A stretch of DNA of 8,301 nt from Polynucleobacter meluiroseus (GTDB lineage Bacteria; Verrucomicrobiota; Verrucomicrobiia; Opitutales; UBA953): positions 1-8,301 of the forward strand of contig CALPIW020000055.1 of assembly GCA_943323725.2 (NCBI GenBank). The letters run 5' to 3'. How positions within the stretch are numbered: the stretch's first letter is position 1; every line of letters starts with the position of its first letter. The position numbers were made by a program, and so were the translations under genes. Shown here one piece after another: positions 6,172 to 8,301 of the stretch. Below the pieces are notes generated by a model that saw only the letters and a list, made by a program, of their open reading frames with translations, did not search any database and was not told the DNA's origin.

Positions 6172-6257
6172 GGGCCGCCGCAGGGCGGCCCAAGGTAGGG
6201 GCGTGGCTACGCCGCGCCCTCCCCCGAGAAGTGCACGATGAATCGTGCCCCTACCTT
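6172..6257. repeat. REPIN-like palindromic element, copy 1
   Basis: The element has a leading perfect hairpin, GGGCCGCC (6172-6179) with GGCGGCCC (6184-6191). It is followed by two inverted modules that each begin GTAGGGGC. The left module (6195-6219) is GTAG plus a 9-bp stem with one wobble around TAC. The right one, read on the minus strand (6254-6233), is GTAG plus a perfect GCACGAT/ATCGTGC stem (6233-6248). The outer ends, AAGGTAGGGGC (6192-6202) and GCCCCTACCTT (6247-6257), pair perfectly. A GTAG head followed by a hairpin, in inverted pairs, is the layout of REP doublets (REPINs) moved by RAYT proteins. No such gene is in the window. Copy 2 starts at 7103 in the same orientation. Confidence 0.8.
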
Positions 6258-6264
6258 ATCTTTA

Positions 6265-6296
6265 CCTCCTGCCCTCCGGCCCTCGTGCCCTCCATT
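6265..6296 (+). repeat. CCTC-type 8-bp repeat, four units
   Basis: CCTC recurs at 6265, 6273, 6281 and 6289, the same octamer family as at 18-113. The middle two units nearly match two adjacent units of the pyrB leader (74-89). The phase is lost after 6296, where C-rich sequence continues to the SGNH hydrolase start at 6365. That tail contains another GCCCCTACC (6347-6355), matching the end of the REPIN-like element. Confidence 0.65.
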
Positions 6297-6364
6297 ACCT
6301 TGCCCTCCAGCCTCTCCCTGCCTTTCCTATCCCCACCCCAAGCCCTGCCCCTACCCCTTCAAAA

Positions 6365-7060
6365 ATGAAACTCCTCCTCGCCCTCCTCCTCGCTGTCACC
6401 GGGTTCGCGGCCGACGTCGCCAAGCCGGCCTTCTCGTCGGCTAAGTATGACAAGGACATCGCGGCTTTCGAATCGGCCGACAAAGCCACGCCTCCCCCTC
6501 AGGGCGCCCTGCTCTTCTCGGGCGCCAGCTCGCTACGTCTCTGGAAGACCGCCGCCCGCGACTTCGCCCCTTACCCGCTCATCAACCGCGGCTTCGGCGG
6601 GTCGAAGACCACGGAAGTGCTCGGTTACATCGATCGCATCACGCTGCCCTACCACCCGCGCGTGGTCGTCTTCCACTGCGGCAGCAACGACATCAACGCC
6701 GGTGACACCGCCGAGGCCGTGGTCGCCCGCGTGACCGAATACCATCGTCGCCTCCGCACGGAGAACCCCCATGCCCAGCTGGTGCTCCTCTCCACCACGC
6801 AGGCCCCGTCCCGTCGCACGAAATGGGCCGAGATGAAGAAAGCCGACGAAGGTTTCCGCGCCCTCGCCGCCGCTCATCCGGAGATCCGGTTCGTGGACAT
6901 CAACCCGGCGCTCAACCTCCCTGACGGCGAACCCCGCCCCGACGTCTACCTCAAGGACAACCTGCACCCCTCCGAAGCCGGCTACGCCGCGATGCTTAAG
7001 GTCATCCGTCCCGCCGTCGACGACGCCTGGCAGGCGACTGAGGCCGCTTATAAAAGGTAA
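6365..7060 (+). CDS. Secreted SGNH/GDSL-type hydrolase (esterase/lipase fold)
   Basis: The 231-residue protein begins with a signal peptide (MKLLLALLLAVTGFAA), likely cut after Ala15 or Ala16, so it acts outside the inner membrane. SGNH blocks are in order: block I FSGASSLRLW (51-60) with Ser55 as predicted nucleophile, block II NRGFGGS (74-80) with a Gly for the oxyanion hole, block III GSND (106-109) with Asn108, and block V DNLHP (198-202) with the D198xxH201 catalytic pair. The usual GDS is GAS here. Family members hydrolyse ester or acetyl groups on lipids or carbohydrates; the substrate is not evident. The start at 6365 is chosen because it opens the signal peptide, preceded by an A-rich stretch. 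The frame extends upstream to 6245, but that part is repeat sequence. The gene stands alone between two copies of a REPIN-like element. Confidence 0.9.
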   Translation: MKLLLALLLAVTGFAADVAKPAFSSAKYDKDIAAFESADKATPPPQGALLFSGASSLRLWKTAARDFAPYPLINRGFGGSKTTEVLGYIDRITLPYHPRVVVFHCGSNDINAGDTAEAVVARVTEYHRRLRTENPHAQLVLLSTTQAPSRRTKWAEMKKADEGFRALAAAHPEIRFVDINPALNLPDGEPRPDVYLKDNLHPSEAGYAAMLKVIRPAVDDAWQATEAAYKR

Positions 7061-7062
7061 TC

Positions 7063-7083
7063 GCGGTTAGCGGCTGGCGGTTA
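7063..7083 (-). repeat. GCGGTTA-type 7-bp repeats, left of REPIN-like copy 2
   Basis: Three heptamers, GCGGTTA, GCGGCTG and GCGGTTA, start 2 bp after the hydrolase stop codon. They lie 19 nt before the second palindromic element, almost the same distance as the heptamers before copy 1, so heptamers plus element recur as a unit of about 125 bp. Confidence 0.65.
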
Positions 7084-7102
7084 GGATAAACCTGACCCAT
7101 TT

Positions 7103-7186
7103 GGGCCGCCGCAGGGCGGCCCGAGGTAGGGGCGTGGCTACGCCGCGCCCTCCCCTGCGGAGTGCACGATGAATCGTGCCCCTACC
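7103..7186. repeat. REPIN-like palindromic element, copy 2
   Basis: Same architecture and orientation as the copy at 6172-6255. By hand alignment the two 84-bp cores differ at four positions (6192 A/G, 6225 C/T, 6227 A/C, 6229 A/G). None of these lies inside the three hairpin stems, although the first sits just outside the outer inverted repeat. The first hairpin is 7103-7122, the outer pair GGTAGGGGC (7125-7133) and GCCCCTACC (7178-7186). The copies are 931 bp apart and bracket the SGNH hydrolase gene. Confidence 0.8.
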
Positions 7187-7189
7187 CTG

Positions 7190-7207
7190 TTTCGCCCTAC
7201 GGCGAAA
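7190..7207. repeat. Perfect 7-bp hairpin
   Basis: TTTCGCC (7190-7196) and GGCGAAA (7201-7207) form a perfect stem around CTAC, directly after the second REPIN-like copy. It has no T-run on the side needed for termination of the hydrolase transcript, so I do not call it a terminator. It is absent after copy 1. Confidence 0.55.
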
Positions 7208-7220
7208 AATGCCGCTCACC

Positions 7221-7248
7221 CAACCGCCAACCGCTAACCACCAGCCGC
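7221..7248 (+). repeat. Inverted 7-bp repeats right of REPIN-like copy 2
   Basis: CAACCGC, CAACCGC, TAACCAC and CAGCCGC follow one another; they are the reverse complement of the GCGGTTA-type heptamers at 7063-7083. Together the two blocks flank copy 2 as an imperfect inverted repeat. The rest of the intergenic sequence to the MFS start (7249-7317) shows no clear promoter or Shine-Dalgarno. Confidence 0.6.
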
Positions 7249-7317
7249 CACCACCTCTCGGAAAACCAACACCATTCCCTTTGCTCTTTAAGCCATTGTC
7301 CTCAATTTTGCCGACCG

Positions 7318-8301
7318 ATGTCCTCCCCGTCCGCCCATCCTGCCGCTGAACGTTTCCCGAACGGGCCGTTCATGCGCTACATGGTCGGGGAAGGAATCTC
7401 GATGACGGGCACCTGGATGCAGGGCATGGCCCTCGGCTGGGTGATGACCGAGGTCGTCGTCCGCGACGGACTCCAGAGCTACGAAGGCCTGCTGCAGGCC
7501 GCGCCGCACCTCGCGAGCGGCCTGGTCATGCTCCTCCTCTTCCGGCTCGGCGGCGCCTATGCCGACCGCCACGACAAGCGTTTCATCCTGCAGGTCTGCC
7601 AGGTCGCGCAGATCGGCTTCGCGCTCGCGATCGGCCAGCTCGTCGCCCACGACGCCCTGCACACCTGGCACCTCATCGTCGCCGCCGCCCTGCTCGGAGT
7701 CTCCAGTTCGTTCGAGATGCCCGCCGCCGCCGCGATCGTCCCGGAACTCGTGGCCAAGGAGAACGTCGCCAAGGCCATCTCCGTCGACCGTGCGGTCTTC
7801 CACGCCACGCGTCTCGTCGGGCCGGCCGCCGCCGGGTATCTCGTCGGCAAGTATGGCGCCGAATGGGCCTTCTACCTGAACGCGGCCTCGTTCGTGGCCC
7901 TGATGGTCGCGTTGGCCACGCTGCCGCGACGCCCGCAGGGCACGGCCGAAGAAGAGCAGAAGCGTCAAGGAGGCGCCGGCGAAGGCTTCCGTCACGTCCG
8001 TCAAGACAAGCCGAGTCTCGCGATGGTCGCGCTCCTCGCCACCAACACGCTCTTCGTCTTTCCGGTCATCATCGTGCTGCTGCCGCTCTATGCGAAGAAT
8101 GACCTTCACGCTACGCCTGAGCAGATGGGCCTGCTGATGCTGTGTTCTGGCGCCGGCTCGGTTTCCGGTTCGCTGCTGATCATGGCCCTGCGGCCGTCGC
8201 TGCGTCGCCTCGCCATCCTGACGGGCATGGTCCTCGCCTGCGGAGCGCTCGTGAGCCTCAGCCAAGCCACCGGACTGGTCTGGGCCGGCATCTCGCTCGT
8301 C
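7318..8301 (+). CDS. MFS transporter, EntS/MFS_3-like, 3' truncated by window end
   Basis: The frame is open from ATG at 7318 to the last base: 328 codons with no stop. The protein has the major facilitator pattern of the MFS_3/EntS-type exporters: an N-terminal GEGISMTGTWMQ segment (24-35) opening helix 1, the loop 2-3 motif GGAYADRHDKR (78-88), an EMPAAAAIVPELV segment (133-145) and RLVGPAAAG (165-173). A charged central loop (about 204-231) follows the sixth helix, then more membrane segments (235-258, 268-290, 298-316). Family members are about 400 residues, so roughly the last quarter lies outside the window. The substrate cannot be read from the sequence; relatives export siderophores or drugs. 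No Shine-Dalgarno precedes the start; a later in-frame ATG at 7372 is possible but would shorten the N-terminal tail. Confidence 0.87.
   Translation, partial: MSSPSAHPAAERFPNGPFMRYMVGEGISMTGTWMQGMALGWVMTEVVVRDGLQSYEGLLQAAPHLASGLVMLLLFRLGGAYADRHDKRFILQVCQVAQIGFALAIGQLVAHDALHTWHLIVAAALLGVSSSFEMPAAAAIVPELVAKENVAKAISVDRAVFHATRLVGPAAAGYLVGKYGAEWAFYLNAASFVALMVALATLPRRPQGTAEEEQKRQGGAGEGFRHVRQDKPSLAMVALLATNTLFVFPVIIVLLPLYAKNDLHATPEQMGLLMLCSGAGSVSGSLLIMALRPSLRRLAILTGMVLACGALVSLSQATGLVWAGISLV

Noticed and set aside
6245..6364. Longer start for the SGNH hydrolase at 6245
   Set aside because: The added residues are Pro/Leu-rich translation of repeat and C-rich sequence; the signal peptide begins at 6365.
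7190..7207. Terminator for the SGNH hydrolase
   Set aside because: The hairpin is followed by A residues on the plus strand and lacks the T-run an intrinsic terminator needs.
7288..8265. 325-codon open frame on the minus strand
   Set aside because: Antisense shadow of the MFS gene, which has clear family motifs; the minus frame shows none.

Overview
The window is GC-rich bacterial chromosomal DNA with tightly packed genes and strongly G/C-biased third codon positions. Most likely source, by inference, is a verrucomicrobial (possibly opitutal) or related PVC-group bacterium. Three things point that way: a DUF5069 protein, an SGNH hydrolase of the type common in Verrucomicrobia/Planctomycetes, and starts that mostly lack a Shine-Dalgarno sequence. 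No rRNA, tRNA, CRISPR array, integrase or transposase is visible.

Layout. (1) 1-195 is a leader made of a degenerate 8-bp tandem repeat (CCTCNNGY, 12 units) followed by a hairpin just before pyrB. (2) 196-4335 (+) is a compact four-gene run with gaps of -4, 6 and 4 bp: pyrB (aspartate carbamoyltransferase), a pyrC-like gene whose product has lost the HxH metal ligands (a PyrC'/PyrX-type pseudo-dihydroorotase), a CPBP-family membrane protease, and thiL (thiamine-phosphate kinase). (3) 4349-6062 (-) holds three genes that converge on thiL. In transcription order they are a DUF5069 protein, an intrinsic terminator, a small holin-like membrane protein with a long Lys/Ala/Pro-rich histone-H1-like tail, and a 150-residue protein with two membrane segments. 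(4) 6063-6364 is a divergent intergenic region full of short degenerate repeats and one copy of an 84-bp REPIN-like palindromic element. (5) 6365-7060 (+) is a secreted SGNH/GDSL hydrolase. (6) 7061-7317 is a second intergenic region with the second copy of the element in the same orientation, an extra hairpin and inverted 7-bp repeats. (7) 7318 to the window end (+) is a 3'-truncated MFS transporter.

Functionally, pyrB and pyrC' probably make one enzyme assembly for the second step of pyrimidine synthesis, with the PyrC' subunit structural. A catalytic dihydroorotase must then be encoded elsewhere. thiL supplies thiamine diphosphate; the protease between them has no obvious pathway link. The least expected signals are the period-7 and period-8 intergenic repeats, the REPIN-like pair bracketing the hydrolase gene, the holin-like protein with a histone-like tail, and the metal-ligand loss in PyrC'.
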